Part shown: positions 34,727 through 44,367 of the stretch, piece by piece
How positions within the stretch are numbered: position 1 is the first letter of the stretch
Layout: each line of letters starts with the position of its first letter
From: Saccharopolyspora galaxeae
Lineage (GTDB): Bacteria > Actinomycetota > Actinomycetes > Mycobacteriales > Pseudonocardiaceae
Length of the DNA stretch: 64,000 bases
Assembly: GCF_016526145.1 (NCBI RefSeq)
Contig: NZ_JADDUE010000005.1
Coordinates: 186,001-250,000 of the forward strand
Direction of reading: 5' to 3'
Notes under the pieces: generated by a model
Told to the model about the DNA's origin: nothing
Seen by the model: the letters and a program-made list of their open reading frames with translations, nothing else
Databases searched by the model: none
Translations under genes and position numbers: made by a program

Positions 34727-35473
34727 TCACGAGCCCCCGGAGTCGGCAGGAACAGTCGCTTGACCGGTCAGAACTTGCCGGGCCAGCTCGGACAGCGACA
34801 ACTCGTGAGTCAGCGCGTGGGCCCGCAACCGCAGGGACGCCTCTTGCAGGCCCACCCCCAGTCGCACCGCCAGCATGCCGACGGCTTGGTGCACCTGGTC
34901 GCGCTCCGCGGCCGGGCCCGCAGGCGGGCGGGTTTCCGAGGTCAGCGGTTCGGCCGGGTCGCTGTGCAGCAACTCGACGGCCACCTCGGCGAAGGCGTGC
35001 GCCTCAGTCAGCGCCTGCGGGGTCAAACTCTGCGAGCGGAACCGGTGCACGGTCAGCACTCCCGCCAGCATTGAGGCGGTCTGCAACGGAAACGCGAAGA
35101 CCGAGCCCACGTTCTGTGCCAGCGCGGCCGGCACGAACCCCGGCCAGCGACCCGTGGCATCGGCCAGATCCGGCACCAGAACTGGGCACGCGGAGGCGAA
35201 CGCCTCGGTACTGGGCCCTTCGCCGACCGTGAGGTGCAATTCCTCCAGTCGCGTGCTGGTTCGGTCGCTGGTCGCCACCGGTTCCTGCAGCACTCCAGGA
35301 GATGCCGCCCGGTCGTCGGGTCGTGCGTGCGCCATCACCGTCACGCTGGCCCCGTCCACGTCCAAGTCCGGGCAGGCCATCCGGCACAGCACCCCGTTCG
35401 ACAGCGGCTCGTGGCCGCGACGCGCTGCGTCGGCCAGTCGCGCATAAACGGGGCCGACGCGATTGCCTGTCAT
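34727..35473 (-). CDS. GAF-ANTAR RNA-binding regulator
   Basis: A 248-residue sensor. Residues 20-170 form a GAF domain (LTVGEGPSTEAFAS, AFPLQTASMLAGVLTVHR). The last 60 residues form an ANTAR three-helix domain (AERDQVHQAVGMLAVRLGVGLQEASLRLRAHALTH). ANTAR proteins bind twin-hairpin RNA motifs and prevent transcription termination. The GAF half would sense a small ligand or redox state. It is divergent from the MEDS-type protein across 62 bases. A second GAF-ANTAR gene lies near 56 kb. The RNA target is not evident nearby. Confidence 0.9.
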   Translation of the reverse strand: MTGNRVGPVYARLADAARRGHEPLSNGVLCRMACPDLDVDGASVTVMAHARPDDRAASPGVLQEPVATSDRTSTRLEELHLTVGEGPSTEAFASACPVLVPDLADATGRWPGFVPAALAQNVGSVFAFPLQTASMLAGVLTVHRFRSQSLTPQALTEAHAFAEVAVELLHSDPAEPLTSETRPPAGPAAERDQVHQAVGMLAVRLGVGLQEASLRLRAHALTHELSLSELARQVLTGQATVPADSGGS

Positions 35474-35535
35474 GGTCCCATGCTGACAGCCTCCGGCAGG
35501 CGCAACGCATTCACCGAGGCCGGCGACCCATTAAT

Positions 35536-36348
35536 ATGGCACTGATGCGCACTCACGGCACGGTCCCCACGGCGTCGGGCCACGTCCCTTACGGGCACCT
35601 GTGCTGGGCCTACACCGGCCGGTCCGAGTTCCGCACCCGCGCGGTGGAATACCTTTCCGACGGGGCGGCCGCCGGGCAATGGCTCGAATACGTCGGCACC
35701 GGCAGCCGGGAGGCGCTGCAGGCCGAACTCGCCGAGACCGATCGCCTCGCTCGGTTGCTCGACGACGGCGCTCTCGTCGTGACCCCCGTCGACGAGTTCT
35801 ACGCCCTGCAACCCGGCAGCACGACCGTGGACCCGCACGCAGCGGTGACCGCGCGCGTCGGGGCCACCAAACAGGCCCTCGCGGACGGCTACACCGGTTT
35901 CCGCGCCGTCGTCGACGCCACCGCCATGGCCGCCACCCCTCATCAACGCGCGGCCTTCGTGCAGTTCGAGCACCTCATTGATCAGGTCATGGCCAGCCTG
36001 CCGGTCACCGCCCTGTGCGGCTACAACCGCACCGAACTCGGCCATGCCGCGGTGGCCGAGCTGGCCTGCCTGCATCCACTGTCCAATACGGACGGTTCCT
36101 TCCGGCTCTACGCCCAACCCGACGGCAGCCTCGCCCTGTCCGGGGACATCGATCATCGGTGCGCCGAGCTGTTCATCCACACCCTGGGCACCGCCGCCGA
36201 CCTCGCGCCCGACCAGCTGCTCGAACTCGACCGCCTGGCCCGCGAACACGAACGCGTCATCGAGCTCCGTGCCATCCCGCCGGCGACTACTCGGCTGATC
36301 CACGAACTCCGGCTCACCCACCTCAGCACCACATCCGAGACCTCCTGA
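35536..36348 (+). CDS. MEDS-domain sensory protein
   Basis: A 270-residue protein whose first 160 residues match the MEDS/DcmR-like sensory domain (HLCWAYTGRSEFRTRAVEYLSDGAAAGQWLEYVG, then a FRAVVDATA strand and a VTALCGYNR strand). The C-terminal 80 residues recall a STAS-like fold (GSLALSGDIDHRCAELFIHTLG), as in anti-sigma-antagonist-linked MEDS proteins. It is probably a signalling adaptor in stress control. No clear ribosome-binding site precedes the ATG at 35536, and the ATG at 35545 is an alternative start. It is divergent from the GAF-ANTAR gene. Confidence 0.82.
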   Translation: MALMRTHGTVPTASGHVPYGHLCWAYTGRSEFRTRAVEYLSDGAAAGQWLEYVGTGSREALQAELAETDRLARLLDDGALVVTPVDEFYALQPGSTTVDPHAAVTARVGATKQALADGYTGFRAVVDATAMAATPHQRAAFVQFEHLIDQVMASLPVTALCGYNRTELGHAAVAELACLHPLSNTDGSFRLYAQPDGSLALSGDIDHRCAELFIHTLGTAADLAPDQLLELDRLAREHERVIELRAIPPATTRLIHELRLTHLSTTSETS

Positions 36349-36534
36349 CCCAGACCGCGATAGACCGCGAAGGCGTCCGGCATGCCGGACGCTCCCGCTC
36401 CGGTGTCACCGACGTGGTGTGTGATTACCCGTTCCGCGGGGAAACCTGGGGTGCCGTCGTCCCGCCCCGGTGTCGTGCGATCTGCGGGGCGGCGGCGCCT
36501 GGTCGTGTTGGGCCGGCGGTGAAGGAGGCAGGTC

Positions 36535-37536
36535 ATGGCGCGCAAGATCTGGACCGGCTCGATCAACTTCGGGCTGGTGACCATCCCGGTCGGCCTCTAC
36601 GCCGCCACCGAGGACCACGGCATCTCGTTCCACCAGTACGAACGCGGCACCTCGGACCGGGTGCGCTACAAGCGTGTCAACGAGCGCACCGGCGAGGAGG
36701 TCGACTACGGCGACATCGTCAAGGGCCGCGAGGTGGACGGGAAGCTGGTGACGGTGGAGCCGAAGGAGCTCGACGAGATCGCCCCCGGCCGCTCCCGCAC
36801 GATCGACATCACCTCGTTCGTCGACCTCGACGAGATCGACCCGGTGTACTTCCAGCGGACCTATTGGCTCGCGCCGAACGCCAAGGAGAACCAGCGGCCC
36901 TACGACCTGCTGCGCCGCGCGATGGAGCAGACCAACCAGGTCGGGATCGCCACGTTCGTGCTGCGCGGCAAGGAGTACCTCAGCGCGGTCCGCGCCGACG
37001 AGACCGCGCTGGCGTTGAACACGCTGTACTTCGCCGACGAGATCCGCGATCCCGGCGACATAGTCGGCGAGATCGAGTCCGCGCCTTCGGACAAGGAACT
37101 GCAGATGGCCGAGTCGGTGATCGAGTCGATGACCGGCGACTGGCAGCCGGAGGACTACGAGGACACCTACACCGCCCGGGTGGAGGAGCTGGTCGAGGAG
37201 AAGGCCCGCGGCATCGAACCCGAGCCCGGCGAGGCGCCGCCGCAGGCGACCAACGTCACCGACCTCACCGAGGCGCTGCGGCGCAGCGTCGATGAGGCGC
37301 GCCAAGGGCGCAGCGTCGATCAGACGCACAAAGGGCGCAGCGTCGATCAGACGCGCAAAAAGCGCAGCCGGGGGCGCGGCAAGCGGGCGGAGCGGGACGA
37401 GCTCGGCGAGCTCAGCAAGGGCGAACTGGACAGCCGCGCGAAGGAACTCGGCGTGCGCGGGCGCTCGAAGATGAACCGCGCCGACCTGGAGTCCGCGGTG
37501 CGCGACGCGGAGAACGCGCCGCGCCGCGCCTCCTGA
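36535..37536 (+). CDS. ku: Ku, DNA double-strand-break end-binding protein
   Basis: A 333-residue bacterial Ku. MARKIWTGSINFGLVTIPVGLY and the QTNQVGIATFVLRGKEYL segment are diagnostic of the ring-forming core (1-250). It binds DNA ends in non-homologous end joining and recruits LigD. The C-terminal extension contains three 9-residue RSVDQTxKG repeats, then a basic patch and a SAP/Rho-N-like helix-extended-helix (SKGELDSRAKELGVRGRSKMNRADL), which suggests extra DNA contacts. GAAGGAGG precedes the ATG. It is followed after 16 bases by the LigD-polymerase gene. Confidence 0.95.
   Translation: MARKIWTGSINFGLVTIPVGLYAATEDHGISFHQYERGTSDRVRYKRVNERTGEEVDYGDIVKGREVDGKLVTVEPKELDEIAPGRSRTIDITSFVDLDEIDPVYFQRTYWLAPNAKENQRPYDLLRRAMEQTNQVGIATFVLRGKEYLSAVRADETALALNTLYFADEIRDPGDIVGEIESAPSDKELQMAESVIESMTGDWQPEDYEDTYTARVEELVEEKARGIEPEPGEAPPQATNVTDLTEALRRSVDEARQGRSVDQTHKGRSVDQTRKKRSRGRGKRAERDELGELSKGELDSRAKELGVRGRSKMNRADLESAVRDAENAPRRAS
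37282..37362 (+). repeat. 27-bp tandem repeat within ku
   Basis: Three consecutive 27-base units starting CGCAGCGTCGAT (37282, 37309, 37336) encode RSVDEARQG, RSVDQTHKG and RSVDQTRKK. The array lies in the basic C-terminal tail, outside the DNA-encircling core, and preserves the frame. The second and third units are almost identical at DNA level, so expansion is recent or copy number is unstable. Confidence 0.9.
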
Positions 37537-37552
37537 TGCCCGGGCGGACGCC

Positions 37553-38461
37553 ATGACCGCGCAGCGGGTGACCGTGCAGGTGCAGGACCAACGACTGGAA
37601 CTGTCCAACCTGGACAAAGTGCTGTACCCGGCCGCGGATTTCCGCAAGCGCGACGTGATCGACTACTACCGGCAGGCGGGCCCGGCGATGCTTCCGCACC
37701 TGCGGGACCGGGCCGCCACGCTGATCCGGTTCCCGAACGGGGTGGACGGCGGATCCTTCTACGAGAAGGACGTCTCCCGGCACGCCCCGGACTGGGTGCC
37801 GACCGCCCGGCTGGTCAGCGGCGCGCAAGGCCGCGGCCGCGCGGTGAACCACCACGTCCTGATCGGCGAGCTGCCCACGCTGGTGTGGACGGCGAACCTG
37901 GCAGCGCTGGAACTGCACGTACCACAGTGGACGGTCGGGCCGGAGGATTCCCGGAACTGCCCGGATCTGCTGGTGTTCGACCTCGACCCGGGCGATCCCG
38001 CCACGATCGTCGAATGCTGCCGGGCCGCGGAGCTGCTGCGGGAGATCCTGACCGCCGAGGGCCTGCGCGCCTATCCGAAGACCAGCGGCTCCAAGGGATT
38101 GCAGCTGTACTGCCCGGTGCGCACCACCCGCGCGGAGCGGACTTCGGCCTACGCCAAGGAAATCGCCTTGCGCCTGGAAGCCGAGCACCCGGGCGAACTG
38201 CTCGCGAAGATGAATCGCTCGGCGCGCGCAGGCAAGGTTTTCCTGGATTGGAGCCAGAACAACCCGGCCAAGACCACGGTGGCGCCGTACTCGCTGCGCG
38301 CCCGTTCGCAGCCGACGGTGTCCACTCCGGTCACCTGGGACGAGGTGCGGGCGTGCCGCGAACCGGAGGATCTCAGGTTCACCAGCGATCAGGTGCTGCA
38401 CCGCCTGGACCGCGACGGCGACCTGCTGGCCGACCTGCACGAGAACCCGCACCCGTTGTGA
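37553..38461 (+). CDS. Stand-alone LigD-type polymerase (primase-polymerase) domain
   Basis: A 302-residue archaeo-eukaryotic-primase-fold polymerase of bacterial end joining. It opens with LSNLDKVLYP, then FYEKDVSRHAPDWV, the metal-binding LVFDLDPGD (the DLD catalytic motif), TSGSKGLQLY and the C-terminal AKTTVAPYSLRARSQPTVSTPVTWDEV. These enzymes fill gaps or add ribonucleotides at broken ends. Here the domain is a separate gene with no ligase or phosphoesterase part, next to ku, so a separate ligase must act elsewhere. It is cotranscribed with ku. Confidence 0.93.
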   Translation: MTAQRVTVQVQDQRLELSNLDKVLYPAADFRKRDVIDYYRQAGPAMLPHLRDRAATLIRFPNGVDGGSFYEKDVSRHAPDWVPTARLVSGAQGRGRAVNHHVLIGELPTLVWTANLAALELHVPQWTVGPEDSRNCPDLLVFDLDPGDPATIVECCRAAELLREILTAEGLRAYPKTSGSKGLQLYCPVRTTRAERTSAYAKEIALRLEAEHPGELLAKMNRSARAGKVFLDWSQNNPAKTTVAPYSLRARSQPTVSTPVTWDEVRACREPEDLRFTSDQVLHRLDRDGDLLADLHENPHPL

Positions 38462-38577
38462 GCGGTGTGCGCACGACCACAGCGATCAGGAATTTCCGGC
38501 CGCGGGGGGCGTGTTTGGACGGATGACACCCGCGGGAAACACGGACTACGAGGAGTGCGCGAACGAGAGAGGTGGAC

Positions 38578-41130
<2,553 letters not shown>

Positions 41131-41154
41131 TCCCGCTGCGCATCCCACTGCGCA

Positions 41155-41187
41155 CTGCGCCCCGTGCCGGTCCGGCACGGGGCGCAG
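41155..41187 (+). terminator. Strong terminator hairpin after the Clp ATPase gene
   Basis: CTGCGCCCCGTGCCGG (41155-41170) and CCGGCACGGGGCGCAG (41172-41187) are perfectly complementary around a single T, which would fold as a 14-bp stem with a small loop. It starts 24 bases after the stop. No U-run follows, so it is the hairpin-only type of terminator. Confidence 0.75.
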
Positions 41188-41256
41188 TCATGCAAAAAAG
41201 GACTTGACCGCTCACCGGACCGGACGGTGACGCAGCGGATCTCGTTGGTTATTCTG

Positions 41257-41340
41257 AGCATGCCGCCGCACCTCCCCCTCGTGCGGCGAAGGACGCCCAG
41301 GGCTTGAACCCCCAGCAAGCCCTGGGCGTCGTCCTTTTTC
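41257..41340 (+). ncRNA. 6C small RNA
   Basis: Two adjacent hairpins have cytosine-rich loops. The first has stem CGCCGCAC/GTGCGGCG (41264-41271, 41281-41288) with loop CTCCCCCTC. The second has stem GACGCCCAGGGCTTG/CAAGCCCTGGGCGTC (41292-41306, 41316-41330) with loop AACCCCCAG, followed by CCTTTTT, a rho-independent terminator. This is the architecture of the actinomycete 6C RNA (B11 in mycobacteria), whose C-rich loops pair with G-rich target mRNAs. A -10 hexamer, TATTCT, is at 41250-41255, so the transcript probably starts near 41260. It has no overlap with a coding frame. Confidence 0.88.
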
Positions 41341-41444
41341 CGCTGTCGTGGGCCAGCCAACGACCGCCCGGGCGACCAGCTCGTGCATGAGGTCATGAGG
41401 TTGGTGACGCCTGAGCATGGCCCCTGAGCCCGGGCCCCGCCCTC

Positions 41445-41690
41445 ATGCCTGCACCTCATCCGCCAGAGTTGCGGCAGCGTGCTGTCGAGTTGGCCCGCCT
41501 GCGAGAAACCGGTCGCCGAGGTGGCCCAGAGCCTGCGGATCAGCGAGTCCTGCCTGCGGAACTGGATGGCCCGGGCCGACGCAGATGAGCACGAGAACCA
41601 GCCCGGCTGAGCAGCGCCGAGAAGAAGGAGTTGGCCGAGCTGCCGATCACTCTGAAGCCACGCGCGTTCTCGGCTTTGGTCGCTCCGCAT
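41445..41690 (+). pseudogene. IS3-type transposase orfA remnant with two frameshifts
   Basis: Read with frame changes, the DNA encodes MPAPHPPELRQRAVELARL, then (after a shift near 41503) KPVAEVAQSLRISESCLRNW, then (after another shift near 41605) LSSAEKKELAEL. This order matches the helix-turn-helix OrfA of IS3-family elements. The reading ends without the leucine-zipper segment, orfB or terminal inverted repeats. It is a dead fragment that marks an old insertion at the border of the low-G+C island to its right. Confidence 0.75.
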
Positions 41691-41927
41691 CGGCGCCGTT
41701 GAGAGCATAAATACTGCTCTATTTGGCTTAGTAACGATGCGCGAATTTGGTGCTTCCGGGCCAACTTTGAGAGTTTTCCGATGTTCGAAGGGTAAGACTC
41801 CCTATGATCCGCGCGGAAAAGCACAGATCAGCGTAAGGGTGCGACTGACCCGGCGGGCTCGATCTTCCCGGAAGTAGGGTTCTAGTGGCGCTTTCAGTTT
41901 TTGCACCCGCGGAGAAGAAAGGCTCTC

Positions 41928-42815
41928 GTGGTTCAACGCTACCTGCTTTTTGATTCAACCTGTTCCGTATGCAGTGGGCTTGCTCGCGATGTAGAGAACC
42001 ATAGTGGCGGTCGACTGGTTGCACAAAGCCTGTATGATTCAAAGATTCAACAGCTGCTCGATAAGGCAACGCCGAATTGGCCGTGGGAACCTACGGTGCT
42101 AGAGGTAGAAGATGGTCAACCTAGAGCCTTCACTGGGCTGTTGATGCGCATTCGACTCCTCTACGTTCTCGGACCGCGTAGCTCATATCAAATCGCGCGT
42201 TTGATGGCGCGGACTCAAATTGTACAGATATCTGACTCGGACTCTGCGTCAAAGAAGTTCCTCAAGAAAGTGGGTGGAACCTTAGCTGGCGCTACTGGCT
42301 TGTCCTTATCGGGTACGAGGCCTGCAGCTGCCAGGGAAACCATCGCGGTCAAGTCGATCGAAGACTTGCCGCAACATGCTCGTCGGGAGGGCGTCAGGGC
42401 TATTAGCGACCTCCAGTCGGTAGATGAGGCTGGGGGCGGCTCTCACACGACCGGGAACATTAAGAGTGTCCAGTTTACTCACTCGACTCCTGACAGGTCG
42501 GGAAAGATTATCAGTGAGGTATCTGCTGCGCGCGACTCGTTTGAGCTGGTTCGAAACGGCAGCACCGTCTTAAAGGTTGCCATGGACAAGGCTGAGCGCG
42601 CGTTTGACATCGAAGATTATTCTGGGCGCAGCACCCACTTCATTTTCACAGCTGATGGAGTTGTTTCTGACGACGGGATTGCATCTGAATCCACTGAGAT
42701 CGTACAGCGGAACCGTGATGATCTAACTTTGGCTGCGTCGGTGCAAGCGGATTTGGCAATGCTGGATGCGCCATCAAATCACCGCCGAGCAAGCAGGAGG
42801 TATCTGATAAGGTAA
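41928..42815 (+). CDS. DCC/thioredoxin-like CxxC protein with signal-like middle and unknown C-terminal region
   Basis: A 295-residue protein. Residues 1-105 resemble the DCC-type thiol-disulfide family, with RYLLFDSTCSVCSGLA placing a CxxC after the first strand. Residues near 108-138 (KKFLKKVGGTLAGATGLSLS, then an Ala-rich end) look like a signal or membrane segment. The remaining 155 residues have no family I recognise. The GTG at 41928 follows AGAAAGG. Base composition is unlike the neighbours: 42181-42240 has 29 G+C of 60, against 46 of 60 at 39001-39060. The last 30 codons overlap a cysteine-rich frame in -1, so a frameshifted fusion is possible. It may act in disulfide handling of that Cys-rich product. 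Confidence 0.72.
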   Translation: MVQRYLLFDSTCSVCSGLARDVENHSGGRLVAQSLYDSKIQQLLDKATPNWPWEPTVLEVEDGQPRAFTGLLMRIRLLYVLGPRSSYQIARLMARTQIVQISDSDSASKKFLKKVGGTLAGATGLSLSGTRPAAARETIAVKSIEDLPQHARREGVRAISDLQSVDEAGGGSHTTGNIKSVQFTHSTPDRSGKIISEVSAARDSFELVRNGSTVLKVAMDKAERAFDIEDYSGRSTHFIFTADGVVSDDGIASESTEIVQRNRDDLTLAASVQADLAMLDAPSNHRRASRRYLIR

Positions 42816-43054
42816 ATTGCCAGTGTCGCCCCTCGCTTAATAGTCGCGGGTCGAGCTACGGGGCGAGCAAAAGTTCTGCATGTCAAGGTGCGCGCGATGA
42901 TGCGAATACTAAGTGCTCGAACTGCTCCTGCCTCGGTTGCTGTGGCTGGTTGAGTCCTACTTGTGATTGCGCGTGCGGTGTTGGTGATTATATGTGCTCC
43001 TGTGGAATCACGGGATTTGCGTGCGACCCACACTGCCTTCCGCAGTGTCGTTGA
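42722..43054 (+). CDS. Cysteine-rich reading frame (17 Cys), -1 relative to the preceding gene
   Basis: From the TGA at 42719 to the TGA at 43054 this frame is open for 110 codons and encodes 17 cysteines, most in the last 50 residues (KCSNCSCLGCCGW, CDCACG, MCSCG, then spaced Cys to QCR). It has no ATG, GTG or TTG before the Cys-rich part except a late ATG at 42992 and a TTG shortly before it. The likely readings are a -1 frameshift from the DCC gene, a non-standard start, or a recently broken fusion. The Cys density resembles secreted metal-binding or bacteriocin-like peptides. I do not recognise a family. Confidence 0.45.
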   Translation, partial: SNFGCVGASGFGNAGCAIKSPPSKQEVSDKVNCQCRPSLNSRGSSYGASKSSACQGARDDANTKCSNCSCLGCCGWLSPTCDCACGVGDYMCSCGITGFACDPHCLPQCR

Positions 43055-43089
43055 CATGTATCGGGGTCAGGTTTGAGCTTTGAGTAAGA

Positions 43090-43132
43090 CTCTGGCGAGG
43101 CGAACTCGTTTTGGAGTCTCGCCTCGCCAGAG
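43090..43132 (+). terminator. Long hairpin after the Cys-rich frame
   Basis: CTCTGGCGAGGCGA (43090-43103) pairs with TCGCCTCGCCAGAG (43119-43132), and an inner ACTC/GAGT extends the stem with one bulged C. It lies 36 bases past the Cys-rich stop. No T-run follows. It probably terminates the DCC/Cys-rich transcript. The rest of the gap to 43315 shows a possible -10 (TATGAT near 43279). Confidence 0.65.
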
Positions 43133-43314
43133 CATCGATCCTGGTGAACCATCGGGTGGCGCAGTCGTCTGCAGTGATGAAATCATTTGAAGCCTGTCCC
43201 GCGAATATATACACTGCGTGTACTTGATAAAATCTGCTGACCGCTGGGCACCTGTGGCGCTTTTTGGCGAAGTGATCGTATGATATTCAAATGTTTCATA
43301 CTGGAGAGATTGCT

Positions 43315-43425
43315 ATGAGTTTTGGTTTGAACCCTATGGAGGTCGTTCTACTGGGGGGTGTCGCGCTCGCCGTTGTCGGACTGATCGTCTTGCTGGTTAT
43401 GGTCTTGGTAAAGTATTTCCGGTAG
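43315..43425 (+). CDS. 36-residue single-span membrane peptide
   Basis: A short gene encoding a 36-residue peptide: a polar start (MSFGLNPMEV), one hydrophobic span of about 22 residues rich in Val, Leu and Gly, and a basic end (VKYFR). GGAGAG precedes the ATG by 8 bases, and TATGAT near 43279 offers a -10 element. Such peptides serve as immunity factors, type I toxins, or accessory subunits of membrane complexes. It lies in the same low-G+C segment as the DCC and Cys-rich frames but after their hairpin, so it probably has its own promoter. Confidence 0.6.
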   Translation: MSFGLNPMEVVLLGGVALAVVGLIVLLVMVLVKYFR

Positions 43426-43563
43426 GTGTATCGGGAGCAGTGAAGGTCTGTGCCGCTTCCACGCGCGCCACGGGATACGGATTGGTTGCAATCTGAACCA
43501 AACCGATCCGTTCGGAGACGCAGGCTTCAGCGCTCAGCAAGGGCCGGGTGCCTGACGGGCGGC

Positions 43564-44028
43564 TCAGTCCTCGGCCAGGCGGGACGGGAAGCCGCCGGTG
43601 GCGATCGGGCCCCAGTCGTCGATGGTGACGCGGATCAGCGATTTGCCCTGCTTGCGCATCGCTTCCCGGTATTCGTCCCAGTCGGGGTGTTCGCCGGAGA
43701 TGCTGCGGAAGTACTCGACCAGCGGTTCCACGCTCTCCGGCGGATCGATCACCTCGGCGCGGCCGTCGACCTGCACCCAGGCCCCGTTGAACTCGTCGGA
43801 GAGCACGCACACCGAAACCTGCTCGGAGCGCTTGGCGTTGCGGGTCTTCGCCCGCTCCGGGTAGGTGGAGATCGCGATGCGGCCCTGCGGATCCACTCCG
43901 CAGGTCACCGGCGAGAGCTGCGGCCTGCCGCCGGTGCGCTCGGTGACCAGCACGGCGCGGTGCCTGGGACGCAGGAATTCGAGCAGTTCCGCGCGGTCGA
44001 CCCGGGTATTGGTGGCGATGGTGGCCAC
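43564..44028 (-). CDS. Pyridoxamine 5'-phosphate oxidase-fold (PPOX) protein, probably F420/FMN-linked
   Basis: A 154-residue split-barrel flavoprotein. LEFLRPRHRAVLVTERTGGRPQLSPVTCGVDPQGRIAIST and a RSEQVSVCVLSDEFNGAWVQVDG segment are typical of the actinobacterial PPOX class of F420- or FMN-dependent enzymes and heme/biliverdin-related members. Its reaction is probably a redox step on a small molecule. The GTG at 44028 has GGAAGGAAC upstream. It is divergent from a hypothetical gene, and the shared 339-base gap contains a small inverted repeat. Confidence 0.85.
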   Translation of the reverse strand: MATIATNTRVDRAELLEFLRPRHRAVLVTERTGGRPQLSPVTCGVDPQGRIAISTYPERAKTRNAKRSEQVSVCVLSDEFNGAWVQVDGRAEVIDPPESVEPLVEYFRSISGEHPDWDEYREAMRKQGKSLIRVTIDDWGPIATGGFPSRLAED

Positions 44029-44149
44029 GGTGTTCCTTCCCGTCGGGGCTGTGCCTGCCGCCGAGTGGCGGCCCGGTGCGGAACTTACCCGAACGCTGCG
44101 CCCGCCGGCCGCCCGCAATTCGACGATCAACTGACGAAACAAAGTTCCT

Positions 44150-44164
44150 TGATCGCTTCGATCA
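44150..44164. promoter_or_regulatory. Inverted repeat in divergent promoter gap
   Basis: TGATCG-CTT-CGATCA forms a 6-bp inverted repeat within the 339-base gap (44029-44367) between the PPOX gene and the hypothetical gene. TGACGAAA also recurs in direct orientation near 44132 and 44200. No gene is visible in the gap. A regulator site is likely but unassigned. Confidence 0.35.
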
Positions 44165-44367
44165 GCAGGAAAAATCACCTGTACCGCACGGTCATGTGAG
44201 TGACGAAAGACTCTGCGATCTGACCGCGGCGGCCCGTAGGCTGCGCAGCGGGCCGAGCTGAGGGGCAGCGGAGCGGCCCGCACGGATCTGGGGAAGCCGG
44301 CCACGCGCCGCAGCACGCCGGGCGCGCCGGCTCGCAACACCGCATCGGGCGGACCGGGGAGGCGACG

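Noticed and set aside
37282-37362. CRISPR-like direct repeats
   Set aside because: The units are contiguous, in frame and inside ku, with no spacers.
41417-41710. 97-codon plus-strand frame over the IS remnant
   Set aside because: Its product is unlike any protein, while the IS3 OrfA motifs lie in other frames of the same DNA.
42722-43054. Assignment of the Cys-rich frame to the halocin C8-like bacteriocin family
   Set aside because: The Cys count and spacing do not match what I recall of the ten-Cys pattern of that family, so I left it unnamed.
42779-43214. Minus-strand frames across the Cys-rich region
   Set aside because: There is no start signal, and the Cys-rich frame on the plus strand is the more structured reading.
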